Part shown: piece after piece, positions 46,101 to 56,882 of the stretch
Position numbering within the stretch: the first letter of the stretch is position 1
Layout of the letters: every line of letters starts with the position of its first letter
Translations under genes and position numbers: made by a program
Assembly: GCF_001949145.1 (NCBI RefSeq)
Contig: NW_019091437.1
Location: forward strand, 1,030,503 to 1,087,528
DNA: 57,026 bases
Direction: 5' to 3'
From: Acanthaster planci
Lineage: Eukaryota > Echinodermata > Asteroidea > Valvatida > Acanthasteridae
Notes under the pieces: model-generated
The model's input: only the letters and a program-made list of their open reading frames with translations
The model's database searches: none
What the model was told of the DNA's origin: nothing

Positions 46101-49100
46101 GAGTGCGCATCTCCTACCATTATTGGAGTATACCATCACGGCTATCCGTCCCCTTACCCAGGATTACACAATTACAATCAGTACACACGACACATCAACT
46201 GTGGGAAAGATTAACCTTATCCACCATTGTTGTGACCTGGCGCTACTGTGCTCGACGCGTGAATGATACATGCGCACTTGTAGGATATCACGTGATCCAT
46301 TCACGACCAATAAAAATTCGCTATCTATGACTGTGGCATAACAATAGCTTATGATGCACTCTGCACAGGCCAATATAGTACATTGCAGTTGAAAGTTAAA
46401 CAGGGAACGGGAAATTCTCTTTAACTTTTTCTCTTCACAAGAACTTCATTTTCATTTCACAAAATGTGAAGATTGTTTCCCTAACAGGGAAAAGATTTCA
46501 ACAGATTTCCTCCAAGTAGTAAAAGATTTTCAAACATTGCTACAAAATTGGGAAAAGGTTTTTCTCAGACTGAGTTTTCCACGAGCGGGAAAATATTTCA
46601 AGTTTTTCATGCAAGTGGGAAATTATTTTCATGTTAGTGAAAAGTTCACAAAATTTGCCGTTCCAATTCACAGTGTTGGCTTTCAGTTGCAATGTACATG
46701 CACAACTCACCTATTTGTCTAATGTCCAAGCACAGAATAGCCCAACCAATCTGTGTGTGCTTGTGGCTGAAACGGACACCAAAACTCTAGTTTTCACTGA
46801 TGATGCAGCTAATTCGTAGACACTGTAAATGAAATCCTGTCACATTTTTGGCACTGGGGCTGGGTTGGGCATTGTTTTGTTTTCTTTGTTTTCATCTTTA
46901 ATCCTATTTCTTGTTCCAAAGCTCTCCAGATTTTGAGGATGTCTGCCACACAAAGCTCCACCTACAACAGTGATGACACCTACTCTGCTGACAAAGCTAT
47001 AGATGGCCAAATAGACACATTTGCACACACTGCAGGTAAGTCCAAAGTTCTTGACAACCTTTGCCGATGTTACATTTTGGTACAGTTTTTATTTTAATAG
47101 GGCAGCCCCACCAAGACCAAAAGGTCCAAAACGGTGTGAAAAACAACTAACTATAATAACAACAGATACAGAAAATCAAATGTAGTCTTATATACAGTTA
47201 TACATTTGTGATGGGAAATAACATTTTTAACAAAACCCTCATTAGGTAAATGAATTGGACATTTTCAGTTGGGACCCTTCACATGCATTATTAATAATTG
47301 CCAGGAAAATTGAAGGGCCAAACTCTGTGCCCTGAGAAACACCGCATTTGAGGGTTTTTCCTTTCAGACAAAGCCGAATGGTATTTCACTCATTGACGAT
47401 CGGTTAAAAAGTTATCTATTCAAGGAAAAATCTCACTTCTAATGCCAAGTTTGTGGAGAAGTTGAATAGCTGAAGTATGATCTACACAATGGAAGGCTTT
47501 GGAGAAATCTGTTGCTACCAAAATGCCAATTGAATTTCTTTTATCCATACCTTTAAATAAAATATCTAAAATTTCAAGCAAACAATGTGTCGTAGACTCA
47601 TAGAGAATACCTTAATACTACCAAACTGATTACAATCATATGAAAATCATCAAGTACTCATTGAGAAACAAAACCTTCACAGACTGTAGCAAAAAGTGAC
47701 ATCAGTGAAATTGGCGTAGGTGTGGACACTACTGCACGGTGAGGAGTTTGCTTTGGTATTGGAATTTCGTCAGCATCTTTCCATTGTTGAGGGATAACAG
47801 CTTCAACCAAGGATATATCAAAAATGTCAGTCATAGCTTGGCTAATTTCACATGCAAACTCCTTAATCGGTATTGTTGGAATCCCATCGGGGCTTTCTCA
47901 GGGCAGGGCATTATACATGTGCATGTCCCACACCTGGATTTGTGGAGGTGGACAGGCAGGTAGAAACGCTGGCAAATCAGCAAGGCTGATTGGGGGTCTG
48001 TCTGTGGAAACAGAGGTGAAGGTATATCATTACTACCTCAGCAATTGCTTACGTATCATGTTGCTGAGGGTGTGGTACTGTGATGGTCAGATATTGCTGG
48101 TTCCTATTTGTTATCAAATGAATAGTCCTATGCCATGCTGATGAATCATTCGATTTCAGATTCTGAATACGGTCCTTGTAATAGGTTTTCTTGGCATGTT
48201 ATATCATGTGAATAATTTTATTGCGCAAAAATCGCCACACCAATTTCCTTTCTTCAAATGCAACCTGGTGTTTCTTTAAATAAGATTTTAAATTTCAGGG
48301 GTAAGCCTGGGCTTATCATCTGAATGCATTTTAATCATTTTAGAGGGAAAATAGAATAGTTTGATAGCCTCAGAGAGGGTAGCCTAAAATGTTTCAGCCT
48401 TGTCAAAAGTACCTGTCGCAAACAAGACCTCATGCCAAGAATGATTTGTGATCCATCTCCCCAAATCGAAAAGCCTATGCCTGTATAAAGGCCAAATAAC
48501 TTTCTTCTGAATTTTACCCTGCCCTTCATACACAAGAGGGAACCCCCCAAAAAACCATGTTATGATCACTTTTTCCCAGTGGTGAGCTTACGTACCACAG
48601 GGGTACCATAAAAATTTTATGTAGATTTGTAACAATTAAATCCAAAATGGCATTACCAGGGAGTAGGCTTATTGACAACTTGCTTCAATGAGTGGGCTCT
48701 GCACAATGGCTTAACGTCAGTGCGATTAAAATCACCTAAAATAATTACACCAGATTGAGGATATTGCAACTTTAGTCCGTCTAGTGTTGTTATTACATGC
48801 TCAATCAATCCTTCATTTTCCCATAGCAGTGATGGAATGTAGAGGGCACAAGTCAAAAGTCCAGATACATTACGAGGCAAACGATAGGGGCAGACTCGGA
48901 GCCATAAACACTCAAAAGTCAAAGTCACAGGCAAGATACTCACAGGAATGTCATTTTCTTATATAAACAGCAAGGCCACCTCCACATCTATTGAACCTGG
49001 TTCGAGTGATGAAGAAGTCAAACCATTCACAGCAAGGCACTGAGCCATTTAGAGATATATCTGTTGCCAGGTTTCTGTAATAACTGCGACATCCACTGGG

Positions 49101-52100
49101 CGATCATCAGCCTGGTTGAGCATAGCTTCCACAGTGTTGCACTTAATAATTGATCATGAATTCATCAAAAAGATTCCTGGTAGTGAGATAGTTCTGGTAG
49201 GTTTAGTGCCTAGAGATCGAAACTGTGGACTGATGTCACCTCAGATAACCAGGTGCACCTGAAATGTTGCCACAGAGTTTGGATAGTATAGCACAAGCAC
49301 CTGTAGATATTTATGATGGTGTAACTTTTGAAGCAAAACCAGCTTGTCACCAACACACATGGCATACGCACTGTACATACCAAGCACATGATGTCATCAA
49401 GGGTGTACATAATGTTGATACTTGGTATATCATCAACACGTGGTCCCACTTTCACTGACTTTATAACATAAAAATACAGGAGATGAATAATCCAGAAAAT
49501 CACAGGCCGTTGCTGTTTCAATTACGTAGCAGCTGTGTTCAGTCAGAGTCCCAACCGGCCAATCAGCTGAAGGCAGAATTCAATAAGGACATAAGAACAT
49601 GATCCAATACAAATACACTGGATACAATTATCAGACGGAAAATAGTCCAAACAGCAAAATAAACCCATGATGCATAAGATGAGACAAATATGCTTAAACA
49701 ACATGAAAATATAGACTAAATGACAGACACAGACACAAATTTGAAGAGGATTTAAAATGCAAAATCAGAGCACAAAGTGTTGATATGGAAGCAGGTCAAC
49801 AGCGCCCTCGACTTGTATAGTGGTCATACGTACGTTATAGTGATTTTAAGTGGTGGATACAGGAACCCATTCCAAACTCAGGCCATAATCAAAATTAGTC
49901 TCAGCCCGCCTAACAGATGTTTCAGTGTGAGGATATGGGGGGGGGGCAAAACTTTCAACAAAGGTAAAACTAAAACAGAAATATGAAAAAAAAATGTATA
50001 ATCTGTTTTCATGTTTCACCTTTCTGGAAGTCCTCAGCAGAGGTTGAATCACGACATGAAATAAAGTTTTCCTTGAGTCATTGCTTGAAAATCTTACATG
50101 TATGTGATGTTAAAGGAAAGAATGCACTTGTTTGAATGTTTGGCGGCTGCTTAATTGTGAATGGTGCGATCAGTTAATGCAAAAGTGCATCAGTGAAAGC
50201 TGCTTACTTGTTTTGGCCCCCCCAAAAAAGAATTGGGGTCTGGATCTGCCCTTGAGTGGCTCTGGTGACTTTTGACTCATTTTGTTAGATTGGGTCACAT
50301 ATGCACGGTTACTGTGTTTCATCAGTTGCACCTGAAATGGATGAGTATACTCTCAGGGAGCTGAGATGTCTCCGGAATGTTCAGATGTTGCAAACAAAAT
50401 GACCAATGATAAGCATTAATGCAGTACACCAGTGCCTTTGAATGTTGGACAGCCTCTTGATAAGCCTTCATTCAGCTTTTTGGGCAATCCTGCGGGCCTG
50501 CGTATGGCACATGTCGATCCAGGTTTGTGCTTTTCGACAGGTTCGACAGGCGTCTGGGTACCTGTCTCAGCCTTGGATAATATTTGTGGTTTTTTGGTTT
50601 ATTCTGTTTTTAGATAATACAGATTCTCATCCCACTTGGCAAGTCGACCTAGGCAGAGAAGTGAATGTAGGCCGAATCACTGTTATGCTCCGACAAGGCT
50701 GCTGTGGTAAGCATATAGAGGTCTGCTGTTTTGTTGTCACGGTCATGTTTTTCCTACAAGGTGCTGCTAAAACCATGGTTGGCCGTCGGTGAAAAAGAAA
50801 AGGAATAATGCACAGTGTAAAAAATCCCACGCAGCTATCAGAACGCCAGATAATAATACATGTACTACCAAATGCTAAATGAAAGTATGTAAACTCAATG
50901 CAACAAATGTCCATTTTGAACAAACTGGAGGGAAAATTGAAAACCAACCAAAGGGTGATGTTTCTGCAAATTTTGGCTGCCCATTCAAGTTGTAAGCAAA
51001 TTGAGAGTGGTCTTTACAATATGATAGAAACAAATGTCCAAGGATCCTCTGTATAATATCATGGCTGACTAGTGCAAACACATGAGACATGTTTCCATGT
51101 TGTCCAAATGGATTGTGGTTCTTTAGTTATCCTAGCCTCCCCTCCCATAGATGCTTGACAGTCCACCCAGAAGATTTGTAGGATTTTGCAGAGTTTAGGA
51201 TGATGGGGCACTGCTGTTCTCTCTCTTTTCATGGGACTTGATTGGCTCTGATTTTTTCTTTTTAAGTAGAATTCCAGGTTATGTTCCCATTCATTTCCTA
51301 GTATTTTGTCCACTTTCAACATTCTTTACTGTTGTTAGACTTTTGGGGTCTGCGGGGAACTGTCTCCTATTTTTCTTTCAGGGTCAAATATCAAGCCTGA
51401 TGATGCCCTGTGAGGTGAAGGTATTCACAATATGGCGTTGGATTTTAAACGTTTAAGACTGTACACAAATGAATTTGTTTTGGGTATAAGGCCACAGACT
51501 ATTGTGTCAATACTCCAGATGTGCTTGTTTTAGATGAGTTGATTTTTTTCTTCTTCTTTTATCCCTGAAGACCAGAATCGTTTCATGGCTGCGGTAGCAC
51601 GAGCTGGTCTTAACGCCGATTATGCACAGAACCAACCTTGTGGTTCCATGGCCACGGAAGAGCAGGCTGCCACTGGAGCAACTATTGTGTTTGTATGTCC
51701 TGTGCCGCGGAGGGCTCGATATGTTAGCTTGGACATAGATCCTGCCAACTCTGAGGCCGTGATCAAGCTACTGCAACTTGCTGAGGTGATCGTGGAAGAA
51801 GCCACATATTCAGAGTGTCCAACAATATGCCGTAAGTCCGTGTTTCTTTGTGAAGTAGTTTACAGCTGCAACCGATGTCATAAATTATCGCTTAACTAGT
51901 TGCACTGTGCATCAGCGCTGCACTGCAAGTTTGTACCCTAGCTGTGCAATATACTTGTGTTTAATTTCACGAAAAGTTGCTTAGCTGTGTAACGTTTTAA
52001 TTTTATTTAATTCCTTGGATGATGACGATCGCAGCTTTTACGACAGCTGTTCCTTTGCAATATTACAGCATTCATCCAACAGTCGTCAAATTACGTCTGC

Positions 52101-55100
52101 TATTTAAGTTTTTGTCTTTTTTGGTTGAAACTAGACAGAAAATCTCAAAGTTCTCTCACAGCCAAACAAGCTTTTCCTTACCTTCTAAAACAAGGTTGTA
52201 CTTTTCTTGTAAAAGCCTTGCTAAGTTCAGCAGTGATGAGCCTTAACTGAAATTCAGGACAGCAAGAAGGTTGTCACATTATTGACTTTCGCTATGTTTG
52301 GTGCAGCTTACACCACCTAAAGTGATTGTGTAAGTTGTGCCATTATTTGTTGCACAAGTCCCTGACTTACGTAATGTGTAAGTTTCATGAAATTGCTCTT
52401 AATTTGTTGCACAATTGCATACAACAAAATGTGTCATTAGTGACATTATGCCCCTGCTTGAAGTTTTAAAAGTGTGAAATCAGCTGCTGTTTCCTTCTTC
52501 ATGTCACCATAGTGATTTAAAACAGAGTTTATCCCTGTGTGGCTGTGGTGTATTCAGAATCTTTCCCATACCTTTCAACAACCTTATTATTTTTATTGAT
52601 CATTTTGACTTCCTAAAACAAAACAAGTTCAGTAACAGGCAGACATTAGAGCTAAATTGGACTCTAATCAATTTGGAAATCACAAAGAGAGAACCCCCCC
52701 GCCTTTGTGTTGGTCATTGTTTGAGCGGAATCGTGAATTTTTTTACAGACTTCTAGGGGGATGTGTTAGGTAACAATAATCTAGAGAGTGTGTAGGGATT
52801 GGACAGGCAAGGGGGGTACCCCTCCGTCCTATATCTTGCCTGGTATAATTTCAAATGTCACCTCATGAAATTATTCTTACCATTGCACTCATAAATATTC
52901 ATTTTTTGTAGACCAAGTTACTTCAGGTACATGTGTGTACATGTGAGACCATCAGTGATACCTTGGGTGTGCAACTTCTTGGACAAAAGATACCAGTATG
53001 TCCACAAAAAAATGAAAGTCTCAGAATTCCAAGCCTTGCAAGGAGGCGTTCCTCAGGGAGAAAAATAGGGGCCACTTTGTTTTGGTGCACAAATACATGA
53101 GGGTAACTCCAGAAATTAGAGGTCCAAAAATGTGACATTTTTGTGTCCCTGTTACATCTGCCCTTTGTTATTTGACATGGAAATATCACTGGAGTCGATT
53201 ACAAACTATTACTATTTGTTTGACAGGTAACTTGGAGTAATTCGTCACTTTGGAAATTAGAAAATGTGTTATGAACTTACAAAATCATAAGCCAGATGTG
53301 ACAGGGACACGAAAAAAAACAGACCCCGAATTTCTGGAATTATCCATGATGTATTCCAAGAATCTCAATAGGGGATATCCATTTTTGAAATGTAGATAAT
53401 ATTACAATAATTGAGAGTAGTTTTGTTAATAAGGACGGCAACATAGAAACCCCAGCGAAGTATTTGGGTGATTGGTTCGTGTGCAACAATATGAAACTCA
53501 ACCTAGACAAATGTGTTGTGATGAATATTTGTTTCATGAAGAATCCCATGAGAGCACTTCTTCTGGAGATTCATGTATGTTAATGACAATTGCAACTTAT
53601 TTTATTTGTTAAAAACTGAGTGTTTAAGTAATTCATGATCCGACATGGAATAACCAGAATTCATTCATTCATGCAGAATTCATTCACAAGGCCAACACTA
53701 AACAGTATATGTTGAAGATGTCAGTGAAATTTAATCTCTCCTCAGGCAACCCTTTCACAATCTGTAAAGAAATTGTGAGGTCTTTATTAATGTATGCTGG
53801 TCCAACTCCTGGGCTAACTCTTAAACAAAGTAATGAGTTGGAAAGAGGCCAGATGTGTACCCTCAGCACCAGCAAAAGGGCACATCACAAGAACAATAGA
53901 AATTTTGGTGCTTATGTTTTTTGCTGGAGGGGAGGGAAGCTCTAGTCTAGCCCTCTCAAACGATGGGCCTGCAACTGGTACCATCATTTCAAAAAGAAAA
54001 TACACTTGGTTAAACTACACTAAAATTACTAATTTCTCAGTGAACAATTAGAAATATTTATAAAAATGTATAATAATAAATAAACTCAAGGGATCTTATT
54101 ACGTGCCGTGATCCATCATGTCCTATTCATGCAGCTCCTTACTGCAGCTGGATAGAAATGTCTTCTCCATCTTTCTGTTTTAGATTTTATTACTCAATAA
54201 TGCTTCCCCAATCTCATATGAAAAGCCCATTTGCTGGATGAAAATCATCTCTTTAAGGAGTATATTTGTTTCTGTAATCTCATGGTATAAATTTCAGAAA
54301 CTGACAGTAGATCTCTACTTGCGATATGTGTGGCTTCTTCATTAACTCTCACTTGTGCCTGCTGTTCAGCCATGGTTGTGCTTTCACAGTAATCGACTGC
54401 ATGTTCAATACACTTTCCACCACTGCACAATAAAACTTGACCAACAATCACTGCCTAAATGAAAGCTCGTGATTGTTGGAATTGACTCTGCACTAATATT
54501 GGAAAACAATTCAAGCTAATTTCTTTTAGGAGCTTGGCTGTGAGCATATTTTTATACAACATTTTCCTGATGTTCTTTCACTTTAATAGCGATTCCTCTC
54601 CCTGGCAAAGTAGCTTCACAGAGCTCAGATTACCCATCTTTGCTGTATCCAGCAGACAAGGCTATTGATGGCAACCTCGATACATTTTCACACACTGGTA
54701 AGTCCCTGATGTATTGAGTCTTCGGCAATGATTCCGATCATGTTGATCAATATTGTGTTGATCTCCATAAGACTCTACGCACTACGGGACAATACTTAAG
54801 TCACAACTGTGTTGAAGTCACAACTGTGTTGAAATAAGTATGTGGAAATGGGAATTGGATTTCTTCTGGACCCACAAGAATTCTGCAGTGTTTCTGTTGT
54901 TGAATTGCATTTACAGAAAAGTTGCAGCATTTATTGATAAAAAATAAAAAATGATGGAAATGCTTATTTCATGTAGTAACTCATTGAATGTTCCTTTTCC
55001 CAAGGTTTTAATATACAAAGTGTTTAATTCACAATGCCTGAATGAATCTCTGTCTAAATGTCATCGATTCGGCGTTGCAGTACCAAGTTCTCTGCCAAAT

Positions 55101-56882
55101 ATTTAACTAGTTCGAAGGGAACAAAGCATACGTACATTTACATTGGTATCTGATGGTACAGGTACATGCACAAAGGTAAGATTACAAAGTCAAATGACTT
55201 CAGACTGTCACTGTTTAATCAAAATTAAGTTTTTAGGACAAAAGTAGAAGTAGTTGAAAAGTAATCCGCTGAGTACTTTCAGAGTACTTTTCTCCTTAAA
55301 ACTTAAATTTAACAAACTGATAGTGTCGTAAGTCTTGCATTTAGTTTGTGATCTTACACTGCCACGAGGAATGACTTTACAAAACAAGATGTCACATCAG
55401 TCACACAGATCTAACTTAACTCACTTCAGCTGTTGCCGATTCCCATCCCTCATGGCAAGTGGACTTGGGTGAGGAGCACTACGTGAAGACCATCACCGTC
55501 ACCCTCCGCCAAGGTTGCTGTGGTAAGACAATAGAGCAAATCTGCTCCCATACTGGTGTAAATATCCCCAGTTATGAGCACTGCCTTTATACCACTGACC
55601 CAAGGGGCCTTGTGCATTGGTAAACCCAGCATTAATGAAAGATGGGGGGCCAAAGTGGAAGGCAAATTCTAACATACAAGCGGGGCAGATGCTTTTCATC
55701 TAGACATAAATTTCCATTTTTAAAGTTTTCAAGTAATTAGTTGTCTACAGAGGAACAAATGGGAACAAATGAATGCCTCATTAAAAAAACAACTGAAAAA
55801 TGGGAAGGGTCATATATTGTCTGCCCCTCTTTATCCGTCAATGTTTCAGGAAATACACACACACATAATGTCCATTTTTAGACTCCCCTTTGCCTCGTAT
55901 GCATGGCATATTCAAAAGTTTCAGTCCCTCCCCCAGTCCTTATAAAATCATGTATTCAAAATTTCAGTTTGACTTTTTAGACGACCTTATCTGCCTTGAG
56001 CAGAAGCACCCCCTCATCGGTTTAAAAGAGCCATGCCGGTCAAGAGTGTTGATTTTGTTGGTAGCGATGTGCATACAACGCATGCATTATATGTTCAGTG
56101 GTGAACCAGAGGAGTGAATTTCCTACTAAAGGAGCCTCCAGTGCTAGGAATTACACCTCTTGATCCACCTTGGGGTTCTTTCTGTTTTTGGAATCACAAC
56201 TATGATTTCAAGGTCAATGGTCAATATGCCTCTTCCTCATCACTGGAAATTGACAAACGACAGTTCGAAGGTGAAGCCCAAAACTAATCTGTCTACTTTT
56301 ACATTGCTGAGGGAAGCTTTTATTAACTGTGTAACTCTAAAATATAATAAAACATTTACTTGTGCTGCCATCTATACTTGCACGGGAAGTGCAGTGATTA
56401 CACAGAGTATTCTAGTGTAACAGTTCTGATTGCTTTAGAAAACCCATACTTAGTAAACTGTCTCCCAGAACAAGCAAGGCAACAACCTGCCACCTACATG
56501 TAGGCATACATGTATTTGCCTCGCTTGTGGAGCCTTGTATGCAGACCGGCAAACAGTGCAAATACCCGGTACTGAGGGCTTAATGTAATTTCTTGACTTT
56601 CTTTGACTTTCCACCCTAAAGGCCAGTCTCGGTTCACTGCCGCAGTAGCAAGAGCTGGCCTCAATTCAGACTATGCCCAGAACTATCCTTGTGGATCACC
56701 GGTCACCATGGAGCAGTCTGGGGATGGTGCGACAGTGGAATTTGTGTGTGACGTCCCACGACTGGCCAGATACGTGAGTTTGGACATTGACCCCAGCAGC
56801 CCAGATGTCACAAATGCCATTTTGCAGTTGGCTGAGGTGGTCATCCACGAGATAACATCTTCCGAGTGCACTGCATATTGCC
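34112..56882 (+). CDS. Secreted multi-domain F-type lectin (fucolectin-like), 3' incomplete
   Basis: This model joins 34112-34178, 41299-41403, 42160-42249, 42381-42641, 43275-43379, 44306-44395, 44877-45137, 46922-47035, 50614-50706, 51571-51831, 54590-54697, 55430-55522 and 56622-56882. That is 1909 bases, or 636 residues plus one base. A signal peptide (1-22) is followed by four F-type lectin domains (about 23-174, 175-326, 327-482, 483-636). Each is built from three phase 1-1 exons: SATQSS...AIDG...SHT, then HPWWQVDLG...CCG, then RFTAAVARAG...RYVSLDIDP...LQLAEV. Family members bind L-fucose-containing glycans and serve as humoral recognition lectins or opsonins. The adjacent-cysteine pair (CC) typical of the fold is present, but the usual Asp of the fucose motif is absent. 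The last exon ends in a donor, so the gene continues past the window. Confidence 0.85.
34297..34687. mobile_element. Inverted-repeat transposable element, family C, copy 2
   Basis: The left arm (catagagctatat, aacttctc, gaaaatttgacg, gggcgcagac, gcgtgcttgtagaaca, aaaatcagat) is repeated inverted at the right (atctgattttga, tgttctacaagcacgc, gtctgcgccg, agaagttt, agtttttatat, tagctctatgg). It would fold into a long hairpin. It lies about 120 bases after exon 1 of the lectin gene. Related to 20222-20978. Confidence 0.8.
36343..36436. repeat. 21-base tandem repeat (minisatellite)
   Basis: Four near-copies of actaatttgatgggtcgacgg, the last preceded by a short insertion (accggtga). The units differ by single substitutions (gcgtcg, aactt, ggcgg). 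Confidence 0.85.
37929..38163. mobile_element. CAGTGGCGTAGC-ended MITE, copy 2 (opposite orientation)
   Basis: Begins CAGTGGCGTAGCCGGGG and ends ggtaaaatcctaactaacgcc. Inner blocks (ggatattgaacaaggccaac, ccccataagatgctgcaggtg, tgcccccccggtaaaatcc) are the reverse complement of parts of 32915-33133. No coding capacity. Confidence 0.65.
41299..41403 (+). CDS. F-type lectin domain 1, exon A
   Basis: 105-base phase 1-1 exon after gttgacag, ending at G|gtaagg. It encodes LSLIGKTVTQSTILASYAPS, AAIDGTISTFSHT. The IDG and HT motifs mark the N-terminal strands of the F-type lectin fold. Confidence 0.85.
42160..42249 (+). CDS. F-type lectin domain 1, exon B
   Basis: 90-base phase 1-1 exon after atgttccag, ending at G|gttagt. 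It encodes GDPHPWWQVDLGEDYCVRTI and TVILRQGCC. It holds the WWQVDL strand, an extra cysteine (YCV) and the adjacent CC. RQG stands where RGD/RxD is usual. Confidence 0.87.
42381..42641 (+). CDS. F-type lectin domain 1, exon C
   Basis: 261-base phase 1-1 exon after ctgtgaag, ending at G|gtatgt. It encodes QNRFTGAVARAGISSHYAKN, ACGSPATKEQ, DGATIEFVCDS, ARYVTVDIDPSNPDVTNAIL and QLGEVTV. It ends with a short linker containing one cysteine (GCTPRN). Confidence 0.88.
43275..43379 (+). CDS. F-type lectin domain 2, exon A
   Basis: 105-base phase 1-1 exon after ccttgcag, ending at G|gtaaga. It encodes IPLDGKTATQSSTHEPFDAG, VAIDGNVYTFSHTL. It was identified by similarity and phase. Confidence 0.85.
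43568..43781. mobile_element. Inverted-repeat element (AGAGCTG.TTAAGCACAAAATT ends)
   Basis: The left end agagctgtttaagcacaaaa is inverted at the right as ttttgtgcttaagcagctct. The arms extend through a gtg(g/c)gaaaaaa block on both sides. It is non-coding and typical of a MITE. It lies in the intron between exons 2A and 2B. Confidence 0.75.
44306..44395 (+). CDS. F-type lectin domain 2, exon B
   Basis: 90-base phase 1-1 exon after atcttcacag, ending at G|gtgagc. It encodes DDSHPWWQVDLGDEYCVGKI and TVVLRHGCC. It has the same extra cysteine as domain 1; RHG stands in the fucose-motif position. Confidence 0.87.
44877..45137 (+). CDS. F-type lectin domain 2, exon C
   Basis: 261-base phase 1-1 exon after ccttgaag, ending at C|gtaaga. 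It encodes QGRFTAAVARAGLSTDYAEN, PCGSLATRAQ, DGATVEFVCDV, ARYVSLDIDPSSPDVTKAIL and QLGEVKV. It ends in a CPSFC linker. Confidence 0.88.
46922..47035 (+). CDS. F-type lectin domain 3, exon A
   Basis: 114-base phase 1-1 exon after tgttccaaag, ending at G|gtaagt. It encodes LQILRMSATQSSTYNSDDTY, SADKAIDGQIDTFAHTA. It is three codons longer than the A exons of domains 1 and 2. Confidence 0.83.
47240..49240 (-). mobile_element. Degenerate non-LTR retrotransposon (CR1/L2-like LINE)
   Basis: Read on the minus strand with frameshifts and stops. Near 49100-48960 there is VDVAVITETW, the start of an endonuclease. The frame at 48653-48943 contains GVIILGDFN, the endonuclease core. Near 47720-47900 are SLVEAVIPQQWKDADEIPIP and K. 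Near 47470-47540 is ATDFSKAFHCVDH, and near 47290-47350 GVSQGTEFGPSIF, both reverse transcriptase motifs. The catalytic centre and 3' end are missing. It lies in the intron between lectin exons 3A and 3B, opposite to the gene. Confidence 0.8.
49241..50613 (+). other. Remaining intron before lectin exon 3B
   Basis: No exon supported. It contains a G9-G10 tract at about 49937-49946 and a C7-A6 patch near 50218-50230, likely edges of short elements. Frames at 49210-49521 and 50442-50792 show no family motif apart from the exon at 50614. Confidence 0.45.
50614..50706 (+). CDS. F-type lectin domain 3, exon B
   Basis: 93-base phase 1-1 exon after ctgtttttag, ending at G|gtaagc. It encodes NTDSHPTWQVDLGREVNVGR and ITVMLRQGCC. 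One of the two tryptophans is replaced (TW for WW) and the extra cysteine of domains 1 and 2 is absent. Confidence 0.85.
51571..51831 (+). CDS. F-type lectin domain 3, exon C
   Basis: 261-base phase 1-1 exon after atccctgaag, ending at C|gtaagt. It encodes QNRFMAAVARAGLNADYAQN, PCGSMATEEQ, GATIVFVCPV, ARYVSLDIDPANSEAVIKLL and QLAEVIV. It ends in a CPTIC linker. Confidence 0.88.
51832..54589 (+). other. Intron between lectin domains 3 and 4
   Basis: Apart from the LINE remnant at 52920-53950, no coding sequence was supported. 51832-52900 is AT-rich with two small G/C tracts near 52696 and 52811. The minus-strand frame at 54245-54451 shows no motif. Confidence 0.5.
52920..53950 (+). mobile_element. 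Degenerate LINE, reverse transcriptase C-terminal part
   Basis: Plus-strand frames give a FLDKR..YVHKKMKVSEFQAL-like stretch followed by GGVPQG (about 52975-53063). NNMKLNLDKCVVMNICFMKN follows at about 53487-53546. Then IHKANTKQYMLKMSVKFNLS and IVRSLLMYAG...LTLKQSNELERGQ occur at about 53690-53850. This is the order of the RT palm end, thumb and tail in CR1/L2-type LINEs. Several frameshifts are present. It may be the same family as the element at 47240-49240 but is inserted in the other orientation. Confidence 0.72.
54590..54697 (+). CDS. F-type lectin domain 4, exon A
   Basis: 108-base phase 1-1 exon after tttaatag, ending at G|gtaagt. It encodes IPLPGKVASQSSDYPSLLYP, ADKAIDGNLDTFSHT. It is closest to exon 3A (ADKAIDG). 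Confidence 0.83.
55430..55522 (+). CDS. F-type lectin domain 4, exon B
   Basis: 93-base phase 1-1 exon after tcacttcag, ending at G|gtaaga. It encodes VADSHPSWQVDLGEEHYVKT and ITVTLRQGCC. SW replaces WW, there is no extra cysteine, and RQG replaces RxD. Confidence 0.86.
56622..56882 (+). CDS. F-type lectin domain 4, exon C
   Basis: 261-base phase 1-1 exon after caccctaaag, ending at C|gtaaga. It encodes QSRFTAAVARAGLNSDYAQN, PCGSPVTMEQ, DGATVEFVCDV, ARYVSLDIDPSSPDVTNAIL and QLAEVVI. It ends in a CTAYC linker, as in domains 2 and 3, which suggests that at least one more exon follows. Confidence 0.88.

Larger units (their letters stand above)
41404..46921 (+). other. Introns of F-type lectin domains 1-2 and the 2-3 spacer
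   Basis: Outside the exons no coding sequence was supported. 45138-46921 is AT-rich with a degenerate tandem array at about 46430-46660 of units related to gggaaaagatttcaa...ttt. Frames at 45924-46330 show no motif on either strand. Confidence 0.5.

Noticed and set aside
47976-48045. Plus-strand frame resembling the start of an SRCR domain (RLIGGLSVETEVKVYHY)
   Set aside because: The resemblance is short, lacks WGTVC and every cysteine, and the same bases are better explained on the minus strand as the linker of the LINE remnant.
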